Shown here piece by piece: positions 1 through 7,953 of a DNA stretch of 34,552 nt. The notes under the pieces are model-generated. The model was given only the letters and a program-made list of their open reading frames with translations. It did not search any database and was not told the origin of the DNA. The stretch comes from Acrocarpospora phusangensis. Lineage in GTDB: Bacteria > Actinomycetota > Actinomycetes > Streptosporangiales > Streptosporangiaceae. The DNA lies in assembly GCF_016862995.1 (NCBI RefSeq), contig NZ_BOOA01000084.1:1-34552 (forward strand), given 5' to 3'. Made by a program: the position numbers and the translations under genes. Within the stretch, counting starts at the first letter, position 1. Each line of letters begins with the position of its first letter.

Positions 1-2
1 CC

Positions 3-1448
3 GCGGACTCCCCGCTGTCGGTCGCGGTCACCGGCAAGGACATCGTGGTCAGCCTGGCCACCGGCCCGACGGGCGCGCTCACCAGCACCGCCAAGCAGGT
101 CGTGGACGCCGTCAACGCCAGCCCGGCGGCGTCGGCCCTGGTGACGGCCAGCACCTACCGCGGCAACGCGGGCGCCGGCCTGGTGGCCGCGGCCCCGGCG
201 ACGAAGCTGAGCGACTTCCTCAAGGCGCCGGCCAGCGTGACGCGTGAGCCCTTCCAGACGAAGGCGCTGCGCATCGGCAAGACGCGGGACGGCTCCAAGG
301 TCGGTGTGTTCCTCTACTGCCAGGAGCACGCCCGCGAATGGGTCACCCCGCTGACCTGCCTGGAGACCGCCGAGCGGCTGCTGCGCAACTACTCGCGCGA
401 CCACCGTGAGGTCGTCGACGACCTCGACATCTTCATCATGCCGACGGTCAACCCCGACGGCGGGCACTACTCGCTGTACGACTTCAACATGCAGCGCCGC
501 AACATGACCAACCACTGCCCGGCCACCGGGGCGGCCGACCCGGCGGCGCGCAACTCCTGGGGCGTGGACCTCAACCGCAACTTCTCCGTCGGCTCGCTCT
601 TCGACGGCTACAGCGGCGCCTCCACCAGCTGCACCAGCGACACCTTCGCCGGCCCGGCCGAGCTCTCGGAGCCGGAGGCGCGCAACGAGGTGTGGCTGAC
701 CCAGCAGTTCCCCAACATCAAGTTCGCGATGAACACCCACTCCTACGGCGGCTACTTCATGTGGCCTCCGGGCGCCTACAAGTCGGCCGGCCGTGAGCTG
801 CTGCCGCGGGTCGACTACGGCACCGAGAACTACTTCTGGGAGGCCTCCGACCACATCCTGTCCGCCGTCCAGGCCCACCGCGGCACGGCCATCTGGCCCG
901 GCCGTACCGGCCCGGTCCCGGACGTGCTGTACTCGGCCGCCGGCAACAGCGCGGACGAGCACTGGTTCAACCGAGGCATCATCGGCTGGGACTTCGAGGT
1001 CGGCGCCGACCTGTACGACCCGGCCACCGGCCGCTTCCAGGCGGTCGGCTTCCAGCCGCCCTTCGCCGAGGGTCACCAGGAGGCGATGGAGTTCGCCAAC
1101 GGCCAGATCGCGATCCTGGAGGTGGCCCGCGCCTTCTCCAAGGACCGCCGCCGCCCCGACTCCAAGCTGAGGATCACCGGCGGGACCGGCACCTCCACCT
1201 CGTTCACCTTCGCCGTGAACGAGCCGGCCAACATCTACTACACGCTGGACGGCAGCCGTCCGACGTTCGACTCGCCCAAGCTGGCCGCGGCGGCCATGCG
1301 TGAGGGAGCGCAGCAGATCACGGTCAACCAGACCGTCGAGGTGCGCTTCTTCGCGGTCGACATCGCCGGCAACGTCGAAAACAACTACGACCCGGCCGGA
1401 AACGGCAACAACTACAACGACAAGAGGGTCAAGGTCGGCACGAGCTGA
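3..1448 (+). CDS. Secreted M14-family zinc carboxypeptidase, 5' truncated by window edge
   Basis: Metallocarboxypeptidase that would remove C-terminal residues from peptides outside the cell. The frame is open to the first base, so signal peptide and propeptide lie outside the window. Numbering from the in-frame GTG at 45, zinc ligands are H95 and E98 (EHAREW) and H232 (NTHSYGG), with catalytic E318 in FEVGAD; NPDGG (136-140) and LNRNF (176-180) are further M14 signatures. Residues about 375-460 form a beta-rich tail like chitobiase C-terminal/FN3-like domains (YYTLDGSRPT). The stretch before the catalytic core (about codons 1-60 from the window edge, with ITSTA-type Ala/Val-rich sequence) looks like a small inserted domain between prodomain and catalytic domain. 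All catalytic residues are present, so the enzyme should be active. Family assignment is firm; substrate preference cannot be read from sequence. Confidence 0.93.
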   Translation, partial: ADSPLSVAVTGKDIVVSLATGPTGALTSTAKQVVDAVNASPAASALVTASTYRGNAGAGLVAAAPATKLSDFLKAPASVTREPFQTKALRIGKTRDGSKVGVFLYCQEHAREWVTPLTCLETAERLLRNYSRDHREVVDDLDIFIMPTVNPDGGHYSLYDFNMQRRNMTNHCPATGAADPAARNSWGVDLNRNFSVGSLFDGYSGASTSCTSDTFAGPAELSEPEARNEVWLTQQFPNIKFAMNTHSYGGYFMWPPGAYKSAGRELLPRVDYGTENYFWEASDHILSAVQAHRGTAIWPGRTGPVPDVLYSAAGNSADEHWFNRGIIGWDFEVGADLYDPATGRFQAVGFQPPFAEGHQEAMEFANGQIAILEVARAFSKDRRRPDSKLRITGGTGTSTSFTFAVNEPANIYYTLDGSRPTFDSPKLAAAAMREGAQQITVNQTVEVRFFAVDIAGNVENNYDPAGNGNNYNDKRVKVGTS

Positions 1449-1467
1449 TAGCCCTCCGGACGAACAC

Positions 1468-1496
1468 GATGGCCGCCGGGCTCCCCGGCGGCCATC
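1468..1496. terminator. Strong hairpin terminator after the carboxypeptidase gene
   Basis: A perfect 13-bp inverted repeat (1468-1480 with 1484-1496, loop CTC) of very high G+C begins 20 nt after the stop codon. It has no T-tract, as is usual in actinomycetes. It also lies beyond the 3' end of the minus-strand ABC gene and could act in both directions. Confidence 0.8.
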
Positions 1497-1566
1497 GCCG
1501 TTTCAGGCGCGTGAACCGCATGCCTGCGAGTCTGGGCCCTCCAGCCGCTGGAGACTCAACCCGGGC

Positions 1567-3378
1567 TCAGCGGCGGACCGCGTCCTCTTCGGTCTCTTCG
1601 ACGAGGAAGCCGCCGGACTGGTGCCGCCACAGCCGCGCGTACGGCCCGTCGGCCTGGAGCAGTTCGCCGTGGCTGCCCTGCTCCACGACGCGGCCCCGGT
1701 CCAGCACGACCAGGCGGTCCATCCGGACCACGGTGCTCAGCCGGTGCGCCACCACGAGGGCCGTACGGTCGCGCATCAGGTGCCACAGGGCCTGCTGCAC
1801 GAGGATCTCGCTCTCCGAGTCCAGCGCGCTGGTGGCCTCGTCCAGCAGCAGGATCGGCGCGTCCCGCAGGATGGCGCGGGCCAGGGCGACGCGCTGGCGC
1901 TGGCCGCCGGAGAGCTTGACGCCGCGCTCGCCGACCAGCGTGTCGAACCCGGCCGGCAGGGCCTCGGCGAACTCCGTGACGTGAGCCGCCTCCGCGGCCT
2001 GGAGGATCTCGGCCTCGCTCGCGCCCGGCCGGGCGAAGGCGATGTTGTCGCGCAGCGACCGGTGGAACATGGCGGGTTCCTGCGGGACGTACGCGATGAG
2101 GCCGCGCAGCTCGGCCTGGCGGAGCCGGGTGATGTCCTGGCCGCCGACCAGGATGCGGCCGCCGTCGATGTCCATGAGGCGCAGCAGCAGCCGGGTCAGG
2201 GTGGTCTTGCCGCCGCCGGACCGGCCGACCAGGCCGATCTTGGTGCCGGCCGGGATGTCCAGGTCCAGGCGCTCGAACAGGAGCGGGTTGCCGGCGTGCG
2301 CGAACGCCACCCGCTCGAAGCGCACGCCGGCGTCGGCGGGGCGCAGCGGCTGCGGCTCGTCCGGGTCGGTGACGCCCGGCGGAGTGAGCAGCAGCTCGGT
2401 GAACTGGGCGGCCTCGGTCAGCAGGCTCTCCATGCGCCGGTAGATCTGGTTGAACTCGAACATGATGCCGATCGAGTTCGAGTAGTAGGTGAACGTCACC
2501 ACGATGGCCTCCACGCCCAGGCCGCCCCCCAGGGCCACGGCCAGGAGCAGGCCGACGGTGCTGGTGATCACCGACATGGGCGCCACGACGGTGTCCACCC
2601 GGAGGTTGCCGTAGTCCCAGGAGCGCAGCGACGTCCTGCGCTGCTCGGCGAGCAGGGCCCGGTGCGCCGTGGACTCGCGGTCCTCGGCGGCGAACGCGCG
2701 GACCGCGTCCATGTTGGACAGCACGTCGGAGACGTGCCCGGAGACGCGCACCTTGGCGGCCTCCCGCTCGTCCACCAGCTTCTGGCGGCGGCGGATGAGC
2801 GGCGCGACGAGGAACGCGGTGACGGCGATGAGGCCGAGGAGCACGAGGACCAGCAGCGGGTGGTACTGCCACAGCACCACCGAGGCGAACGCCAGCGGCA
2901 CCACCTTGGCGATGATCGAGAACGTGAGCGTGTCGGCGAACTCCTCGAACTGGCTGGAGAAGCTCAGCAGCCGTTTGGTCAGCGAACCGGCGAAGTTGTC
3001 GTGGAAGAACGCGGCGTCCTTGGCCAGCAGTTCGTTCATGCCCACCGCGCCGAGCCGCTCGATGCCCCACGCGTCCGTGCGGTTCAGGAAGTGCAGGCCC
3101 GCCCGCCACAGCACCTCGCCGAGGATCAGCATCGCGCCGAAGCCCAGCACGTACGGCAGGAGCACCCCGACGGTGCCGTCCCCGCCGCGGGACAGATGCC
3201 CCACCAGCGCGCCCACCGCCAGCGGCGCGAGGTAGAACAGGCAGATGTTCCCCAGGGCCGGCAGGACCATCGCGGGCACCGAGACCCGCCACTGGTGTCG
3301 CAGCTGCGCGACGTAGTAGCGCAGCGCCAGCATGACGGCCGATTTCCGGACCGGTGGTTCGTCCGTGAGCCCAGCCAT
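1567..3378 (-). CDS. ABC transporter, fused permease and ATP-binding protein (type IV exporter half-transporter)
   Basis: A 603-residue half-transporter that would dimerise in the cytoplasmic membrane and export a lipid, drug or peptide using ATP. The first 310 or so residues hold the six-helix membrane domain. The nucleotide-binding domain follows: Walker A GRSGGGKTT with K391, Q-loop near VPQEP, signature LSGGQ (489-493), Walker B LLLDEA with D513/E514, and H-loop H545 (VVAHRLS). The length is normal for the family and every ATPase motif is intact. It lies 78 nt downstream of the uridine-kinase-like gene on the same strand and may share its transcript. No partner half-transporter is adjacent, so a homodimer is likely. 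The substrate cannot be inferred. Confidence 0.93.
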   Translation of the reverse strand: MAGLTDEPPVRKSAVMLALRYYVAQLRHQWRVSVPAMVLPALGNICLFYLAPLAVGALVGHLSRGGDGTVGVLLPYVLGFGAMLILGEVLWRAGLHFLNRTDAWGIERLGAVGMNELLAKDAAFFHDNFAGSLTKRLLSFSSQFEEFADTLTFSIIAKVVPLAFASVVLWQYHPLLVLVLLGLIAVTAFLVAPLIRRRQKLVDEREAAKVRVSGHVSDVLSNMDAVRAFAAEDRESTAHRALLAEQRRTSLRSWDYGNLRVDTVVAPMSVITSTVGLLLAVALGGGLGVEAIVVTFTYYSNSIGIMFEFNQIYRRMESLLTEAAQFTELLLTPPGVTDPDEPQPLRPADAGVRFERVAFAHAGNPLLFERLDLDIPAGTKIGLVGRSGGGKTTLTRLLLRLMDIDGGRILVGGQDITRLRQAELRGLIAYVPQEPAMFHRSLRDNIAFARPGASEAEILQAAEAAHVTEFAEALPAGFDTLVGERGVKLSGGQRQRVALARAILRDAPILLLDEATSALDSESEILVQQALWHLMRDRTALVVAHRLSTVVRMDRLVVLDRGRVVEQGSHGELLQADGPYARLWRHQSGGFLVEETEEDAVRR

Positions 3379-3456
3379 CCCCGCCCCCTCGACATCGACC
3401 CGCCGTAGCCATCGTGCCGCAGAGCGTACGGACGGGGCGAACCATTTTCCGGGCGG

Positions 3457-4080
3457 TCAGACCTCCTCGATCAGCGCGGGATGGCCGGGCCGGTCCACGC
3501 TGACCGCCACATCCGCGGTGCTCGCGGGCTCCACCTCCGCCTCGTAGCGGAGGAAGGCGGGGGCCGTCCACGCGTCCGCCGTACGCCGGGCCAGCGCGGC
3601 GGGGGAGAGGCGCAGGTGCACGGTGAACTCCAGCGGCAGCCAGCGCCCGAGCAGCAGGCTCCCGTCCAGGAGCAGGACCGTGCCGGCGGGCAGCACGGTG
3701 TACGGCGCGCGGGTGGCGCGGTCCCTGACCGGGTCCCACAGCGTGGGCAGCACCTTGCCGGTGCCGCCCGGGTCCAGCGGGGCCAGGACCTCGCGGATCA
3801 GGCCGTTCACGTCGAGCCAGTCGTCGTAGTAAGCGTCGGGGTCCTGCTTGCCGTACTCGAAACGCAGGGAGGCCGGGCGCAGGAAGTCCCATGAGGAGAC
3901 CCGCAGTGTCTCCCGTCCCCGGACACGTAACGGCCCGACCAGGGCGTCGGCCAGCTCGCCGGGATTCGCGGCGGGAGCGCCGTCCACGGCCACCCGGACC
4001 CAGTCGTGACGGGGATACGCGGCGATCCGGTCGGCGAGCTCCTCGACGAGACGTTCCTGGCTGATCGGACGCGCGCGCAT
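3457..4080 (-). CDS. Uridine-kinase-like P-loop protein with degenerate Walker A
   Basis: A 207-residue protein with the layout of actinobacterial uridine kinase-like proteins: an N-terminal helix (ERLVEELADRIAAY), a beta strand into a P-loop position (VRVAVDG), a middle region matching the substrate-binding part (DPDAYYDDWLDVNGLIREVL), a second strand ending in a Walker-B-like VLLLDGSLLL, and a C-terminal sub-domain with LRLSPAALARR. Where kinases have G-x-x-G-x-G-K-[ST], this protein reads GAPAANPGELA, with no Lys and no Ser/Thr after it. It is therefore unlikely to bind ATP normally and may be a pseudoenzyme. The ATG is preceded by a weak ribosome site. The ABC exporter gene follows in the same direction. 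Fold family is fairly sure; function is unknown. Confidence 0.75.
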   Translation of the reverse strand: MRARPISQERLVEELADRIAAYPRHDWVRVAVDGAPAANPGELADALVGPLRVRGRETLRVSSWDFLRPASLRFEYGKQDPDAYYDDWLDVNGLIREVLAPLDPGGTGKVLPTLWDPVRDRATRAPYTVLPAGTVLLLDGSLLLGRWLPLEFTVHLRLSPAALARRTADAWTAPAFLRYEAEVEPASTADVAVSVDRPGHPALIEEV

Positions 4081-4170
4081 ACTCCCATCCTGTCAGCGCC
4101 CCCAGCCGTGGAAGTTACATGGCCGCCGATCCCGTGACAGGCCACATCATCCAGACATACGACAGAAACT

Positions 4171-4200
4171 TTGACCACCGTCGCGTGAATGTCTTACGTT
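4171..4200 (+). promoter_or_regulatory. Candidate sigma70-like promoter for the CBM2-SGNH gene
   Basis: TTGACC at 4171-4176 and TACGTT at 4195-4200 are separated by 18 bp. Transcription would begin about 60 nt before the ATG at 4266, whose ribosome site GAGGAGGGG is at 4255-4263. Inferred from consensus only. Confidence 0.5.
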
Positions 4201-4265
4201 CCGATCGTCGCGCTCCCTGGTCGATCGGTAAGCCCAGCACGCAAGCACCCAGTTGAGGAGGGGCG

Positions 4266-5303
4266 ATGCGCCTGTCTCGGTTACGTCTGTCTCGGTTACG
4301 GCTGTTCATCGCAGCCGTCGTCTCGGTGGCGGCGGCCGTCACCGCCGGCCCGGTTCTGTCCATCGCTCACGCCGCAGCCCCCGGCTGCCGCGTCACCTAC
4401 TCGGTCCCCTCCCAGTGGCAGCAGGGCTTCACCGCCAGCGTGAACATCACCAACCTGGGCGACCCGCTCAGCAGCTGGACGCTGACCTGGTCGTTCGGCG
4501 CCGGCCAGTCGGTGACCCAGGCATGGAACGCCACCGTCACCCAGAGCGGATCCCAGGTGACCGCCCGCAACCTCAGCTACAACGGCAGCCTGGCCACCAA
4601 CGCGAGCACCACCTTCGGATTCAACGGCTCCTGGAACGGCAGCAGCAACCCGGCCCCGGCCGGCTTCGCGCTCAACGGCACGACCTGCACGGGCGGCACC
4701 ACCGGCCCGTCGCCGTCGCAGAGCCCCTCCACCGGGCCGTCGCCCAGCGCGAGCCCATCCACCAGCCCGAGCACCGGGCCCAACTCGATGGGCTTCATCG
4801 GCTGCTCGATGGCCGAGAACGTCGCGCAGGGGTACCGGGCCGTCGGCGGCCAGCGCATGTGGGGTCCGTACGGCACGGGCGGCCTGGTCGTCCAGTCGTG
4901 GACCGACACCAACTCCAGCGCCTGGCAGAGGTTCGACCAGCAGTCGGCGAGGTTCGGCCGCCCGAACACCGTCTGGATCCAGATATGCGTGTTCAACGCC
5001 AACGCGAACTACAACGAGGTCCGGCAGATGATCGCCAACGCGCGCCAGCACGCGGCCCCCGGCGCCCGGATCATCATCTCCGGCCAGCCGTTGTACGACC
5101 AGGGCCAGACGTGCTCCCTGGCCGGCGCCAACGGTCCGGCGCTGACCGACAGCCTGGCCCGCCAGGCCGCCGCCGACTCGACGCAGAACGTGACCTACCC
5201 CGGCGTGTTCCGGCTCAGGCCCAACGAGGTCTCCGACGGCTGTCACGCCAACACGGCGGGCCAGCAGTCCCTCGGCCGCCAGGCCCTGGGCTACTGGGGC
5301 TGA
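4266..5303 (+). CDS. Secreted CBM2 cellulose-binding protein with SGNH-hydrolase-like domain
   Basis: A 345-residue exported protein, probably an esterase targeted to cellulose or chitin. Residues 1-37 are a Sec signal peptide with an Arg-rich start and cleavage near AHA-AA. Residues 41-141 match a family 2 carbohydrate-binding module: flanking cysteines C41 and C141, and candidate surface tryptophans W51, W87 and W123. A Ser/Pro/Thr linker (about 147-173) follows. Residues 175-345 resemble an SGNH hydrolase: block I reads GCSMA with S181 as nucleophile (Cys replaces the usual Asp of GDS), and block V has D324 and H327 (SDGCHAN). The start is set by a strong GAGGAGGGG ribosome site. The signal peptide carries a 15-bp tandem duplication, giving RLSRLRLSRLRLF. 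CBM2 is confident; the esterase role is inference from the Ser-Asp-His layout. Confidence 0.87.
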   Translation: MRLSRLRLSRLRLFIAAVVSVAAAVTAGPVLSIAHAAAPGCRVTYSVPSQWQQGFTASVNITNLGDPLSSWTLTWSFGAGQSVTQAWNATVTQSGSQVTARNLSYNGSLATNASTTFGFNGSWNGSSNPAPAGFALNGTTCTGGTTGPSPSQSPSTGPSPSASPSTSPSTGPNSMGFIGCSMAENVAQGYRAVGGQRMWGPYGTGGLVVQSWTDTNSSAWQRFDQQSARFGRPNTVWIQICVFNANANYNEVRQMIANARQHAAPGARIIISGQPLYDQGQTCSLAGANGPALTDSLARQAAADSTQNVTYPGVFRLRPNEVSDGCHANTAGQQSLGRQALGYWG

Positions 5304-5368
5304 CCGGGGCTGACCGGGGCTCCCGGGTCATACCGGTCTTACCGGGTCTACCGGGTTTTACCGGCCGG
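5301..5368 (+). repeat. Short tandem repeats downstream of the CBM2-SGNH gene
   Basis: Two exact copies of TGACCGGGGC (5301-5320) cover the stop codon, and four copies of a TACCGG(G)TCT-like 9-10-mer follow (5331, 5340, 5349 and 5359). They look like replication-slippage products in non-coding DNA. Confidence 0.7.
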
Positions 5369-5400
5369 ACGCATATCGGTAGGCGTCTGACCGGTCGGCG

Positions 5401-5437
5401 CAAGGGCGGCACCTTCACGAGGAGGAGGCCGCCCTTG
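5401..5437. terminator. Hairpin, probable terminator
   Basis: A perfect 10-bp inverted repeat, CAAGGGCGGC (5401-5410) with GCCGCCCTTG (5428-5437), and a 17-nt loop. It stands between the CBM2-SGNH gene and the EACC1-caspase module and would separate their transcripts. Confidence 0.55.
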
Positions 5438-5468
5438 TCGCCGCATTCGGCCATTCGGGGCGCGCGTC

Positions 5469-5545
5469 CCGGACAAAAAGTGTGAATTGTCCGGAAAATC
5501 GGTCGGTGTTTCTGGGCCGCGCAATCTGTTATCCGAATTTGCGCG
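5469..5545. promoter_or_regulatory. Two inverted repeats upstream of the EACC1-caspase genes (candidate operators)
   Basis: CCGGACA (5469-5475) faces TGTCCGG (5488-5494) across 12 nt, and CGCGCAA (5518-5524) faces TTGCGCG (5539-5545) across 14 nt. Both are perfect 7-bp pairs in the 165 nt before the EACC1 start. The segment is less G+C-rich than its surroundings. Regulator binding is inferred; no clear -35/-10 pair was found. Confidence 0.45.
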
Positions 5546-5604
5546 ATATCCTGAACCGCGGTTCTTCGTCGGGGGCAATGAAGACCGCCGTTGGAGGAAC
5601 ATTC

Positions 5605-5973
5605 ATGGCCCAGATTCGCATTGAGATCGGCGATCCGACGGTCTCACCCGTACGGTTCGACGAAGACGCCCGGCTGCTCCGCGACGACCTGGACAGACTC
5701 GGCGTCCAGCCGGCCTCGCCGGCGGTTTCCCCGCCCGCGTCGGCCAAGAGCGGCACCGCCACGCTGACCGCGGTGATCGTCGCCGTGGTCGCGTCCCCGG
5801 TGCTCACCGAGACGGTCAAACTCATCCAAAGCTGGGTGAGCAGTTCCGCTGGGCGTACGGCGCGGCTGGAACACCCCCAGCGCGGAACGATCGAACTGTC
5901 GGGGATGTCCCGGGCGGAACAGCGGAGGCTCGTGGACGCCTGGCTCGCCGACGAACCGGGCGCCGAGAGCTGA
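5605..5973 (+). CDS. EACC1-like effector-associated constant component
   Basis: A 122-residue protein resembling the effector-associated constant component EACC1, a small protein encoded immediately before peptidase or other effectors in actinobacterial biological-conflict systems. An in-frame start at 5482 exists, but the ATG at 5605 has a GGAGG site 6 nt upstream and gives the usual short N-terminal strand (AQIRIEIGD). A helix (ARLLRDDLDRLGV), a Pro-rich loop, a hydrophobic segment at about residues 55-80 (TAVIVAVVASPVLTETV) and a C-terminal beta-hairpin plus helix (RGTIELSG, SRAEQRRLVDAWL) follow. The hydrophobic stretch contains a Pro and charged residues, so membrane insertion is uncertain. 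The stop is 1 nt before the caspase GTG, indicating translational coupling. The call rests on size, layout and neighbour; the molecular role of EACC1 is not established. Confidence 0.68.
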   Translation: MAQIRIEIGDPTVSPVRFDEDARLLRDDLDRLGVQPASPAVSPPASAKSGTATLTAVIVAVVASPVLTETVKLIQSWVSSSAGRTARLEHPQRGTIELSGMSRAEQRRLVDAWLADEPGAES

Positions 5974-5974
5974 C

Positions 5975-7876
5975 GTGCCGCCCTCCGCGCGCCGCGCGCT
6001 CCTGATAGTCACCGACCAGTACGCGGATCCCGAGTTCGAGCAGCTCCGCTCCCCCCAGACGGACGGCCGCGAACTCCAGGGCGTGCTGGCCGATCCCGCC
6101 ATCGGCGGATTCGAGGTCGAGGAGGTGCTGACCAACGCGACAGCCGACACCATGCGCCGCAGGATCGGACGTTTCCTCGCCAACCGCACCACCGGCGACC
6201 TGCTCCTCCTCTACTTCTCCGGCCACGGCATGAAGGATCCCCGCGGCCGTTTCCACCTGGTGGCCACCGACACCGAGTGGGACAACCTCCCCGCGACCGG
6301 ACTGGCGGCCTCGACGGTCCACGAGATGCTCGACAACTCCCGTTCCGAGCGGATCGTCGTCATCCTCGACTGCTGCTTCAGCGGCGCCTTCCCGCCCGGA
6401 GTCGGCCTCAGATCCAGCCGCAGGGTCCACGCGTACGACGGTTTGCAGGGCAGTGGCCGGGTGATCATCACGTCGTCCAGTTCCATCGAGTACTCCTTCG
6501 AAGAAGGCGTCGGGCTGGTGGACAGCGATCCGGTGCCGTCGGTTTTCACGTCCGCGCTCGTACGGGGTCTGCGTACCGGTCTCGCCGATCGCGACGGCGA
6601 CGGCCGGGTGTCCGTGAGTGAGATGTACGAATATGCCGCCGACTGGGTGAGCAAAGCTCAAAACCGTCAGAATCCGGAAATGTGGAATAAGCTCCGGGGC
6701 CCGCTGTACATCGCCCAGAACCCTTTCCACAACACCCCGCCGCTCGTCGTCATCCATTCGCCCACCGCAGGGCCCTGGGCTTCGATGGCGACCGCTCTCG
6801 AACCACTCCTCGGCGACTCTCCACTGATCTCCGACATCGTCGCGCTGGTCGGCGAGATCTGGCGGCAGCTCGCACTCCCCGAAACCGAGATCGCGCTCCG
6901 CGAACTCATGGACGCTCTCGACCGCCACCCCGCGGGCGGCCGCCTCGGCCTGCCGGGCGCCGTGGACGAAGTACGCCACGCGGCCCTCCGCCTCCTGACC
7001 GACCCCGAACTGGTCGCCGTGACCGCCACCCTGACCGCCGCCCTGCTGGGCACCGCCCGCGACCCGGACCTCCTCCGCGCCGCCCACCGTTTCGCGATCT
7101 CGGCAAGCGGACTCGTCCGCGCGGCCCGCTCCTTCACGCACACCCACAGCTCTCTGATCCCGATCGCCGACCTCGTATCAGAACTGGGCGCATTCGCCAG
7201 GACAATCCGAAACGCTCCCGAGGAAGACCCGTCCATCGCCGAGGGCGGGACAGCCGACGACGGCGTGCCCGATGCATATGGTTCGTCCGGCTTACCCCCC
7301 GAACCGCGCCTCGTCCAGGCTGTCCGGGCGCTCGTCAGCGAACTGCGCACATCGGCGTACTGCCTGCGCGGCATGGTCGGCTACCCGACCTTGATCGCGG
7401 GACTGCACGCGATCGCCGAGGCGATCAGGGACACCAGTGTGATGCCCGATCCAGCCGCCGAGCGGCTGACCATCCACCTCGGCACCGCATCATCCGCGAT
7501 CAACGATTTGGCCGATGAGCTGCGGTCCCTCGCCTCCAGACCGCTACCGGCCGACTGGCGGGACGAACTCCTCACCGCTCTCACCGAGATACGGGAGGAA
7601 CTGGACGACGCCCGCCACGATCCCGATTTCATCCCGGAACTGGCCGACGGCATCCTCAACTTCGTCGGCGGACTGAGATCCTTCAATGACTTCCTCAGCG
7701 GCCCGGAACTACGGGACGACCTCGCCTCGATCCCCGACCAGGTACGAGGCGACGACCTCGACTGGGACGCCATCGCGATCGCCCCCGCCGACATGGCCCA
7801 AGCCATCCACGAGTCCGTCACCCAACTCCGCGAGGTCCGCGAACTCCCCACCCCCAACCAGCCCGACCCAGCATGA
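5975..7876 (+). CDS. Caspase-like (C14) peptidase effector with long helical C-terminal region
   Basis: A 633-residue cysteine peptidase of the caspase-like clan. Residues 5-245 form the caspase domain: strand RALLIVTDQY, catalytic H84 in YFSGHG, catalytic C134 in LDCCFSG, and the loop TSSSS (166-170). Residues 205-216 are a complete EF-hand-type loop, DRDGDGRVSVSE, suggesting calcium control. From about residue 265 to 633 the protein is predicted helical, with LRELMDAL- and RTIRNAPEE-like segments; I recognise no family there, and it may hold recruitment or effector-associated domains. The GTG start lies 1 nt after the EACC1 stop. Known relatives sit in NTP-regulated suicide-type conflict systems, so proteolysis after a trigger is the likely role. 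No VMAP, trypsin or iSTAND partner is adjacent. Catalytic residues are intact. Confidence 0.88.
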   Translation: MPPSARRALLIVTDQYADPEFEQLRSPQTDGRELQGVLADPAIGGFEVEEVLTNATADTMRRRIGRFLANRTTGDLLLLYFSGHGMKDPRGRFHLVATDTEWDNLPATGLAASTVHEMLDNSRSERIVVILDCCFSGAFPPGVGLRSSRRVHAYDGLQGSGRVIITSSSSIEYSFEEGVGLVDSDPVPSVFTSALVRGLRTGLADRDGDGRVSVSEMYEYAADWVSKAQNRQNPEMWNKLRGPLYIAQNPFHNTPPLVVIHSPTAGPWASMATALEPLLGDSPLISDIVALVGEIWRQLALPETEIALRELMDALDRHPAGGRLGLPGAVDEVRHAALRLLTDPELVAVTATLTAALLGTARDPDLLRAAHRFAISASGLVRAARSFTHTHSSLIPIADLVSELGAFARTIRNAPEEDPSIAEGGTADDGVPDAYGSSGLPPEPRLVQAVRALVSELRTSAYCLRGMVGYPTLIAGLHAIAEAIRDTSVMPDPAAERLTIHLGTASSAINDLADELRSLASRPLPADWRDELLTALTEIREELDDARHDPDFIPELADGILNFVGGLRSFNDFLSGPELRDDLASIPDQVRGDDLDWDAIAIAPADMAQAIHESVTQLREVRELPTPNQPDPA

Positions 7877-7883
7877 CCTCTCC

Positions 7884-7898
7884 CGAACAGCTTGTTCG
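7884..7898. promoter_or_regulatory. Palindrome, candidate TetR-type operator
   Basis: CGAACA-GCT-TGTTCG is a perfect 6-bp inverted repeat with a 3-nt centre, about 55 nt before the start of the TetR remnant. TetR-family genes are often autoregulated through such sites, so this may be a relic operator. Confidence 0.45.
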
Positions 7899-7953
7899 AT
7901 AACGAATCATCCGTTTCTCGGGGCGTCAGCCGTACCAGACAGGAGGGCGTGAA

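Noticed and set aside
1300..3408. Long plus-strand open frame opposite the ABC transporter gene
   Set aside because: It is the antisense shadow of the ABC gene: low-complexity His/Gln/Arg-rich sequence, no ribosome site and no domain.
1556..3892. Long minus-strand frame overlapping the ABC and kinase-like genes
   Set aside because: An Arg/Pro/Gly-rich out-of-frame reading of the two real genes.
5301..5368. TACCGG-type repeats as regulator sites
   Set aside because: They are direct, adjacent and 3' of a gene, better explained by slippage.
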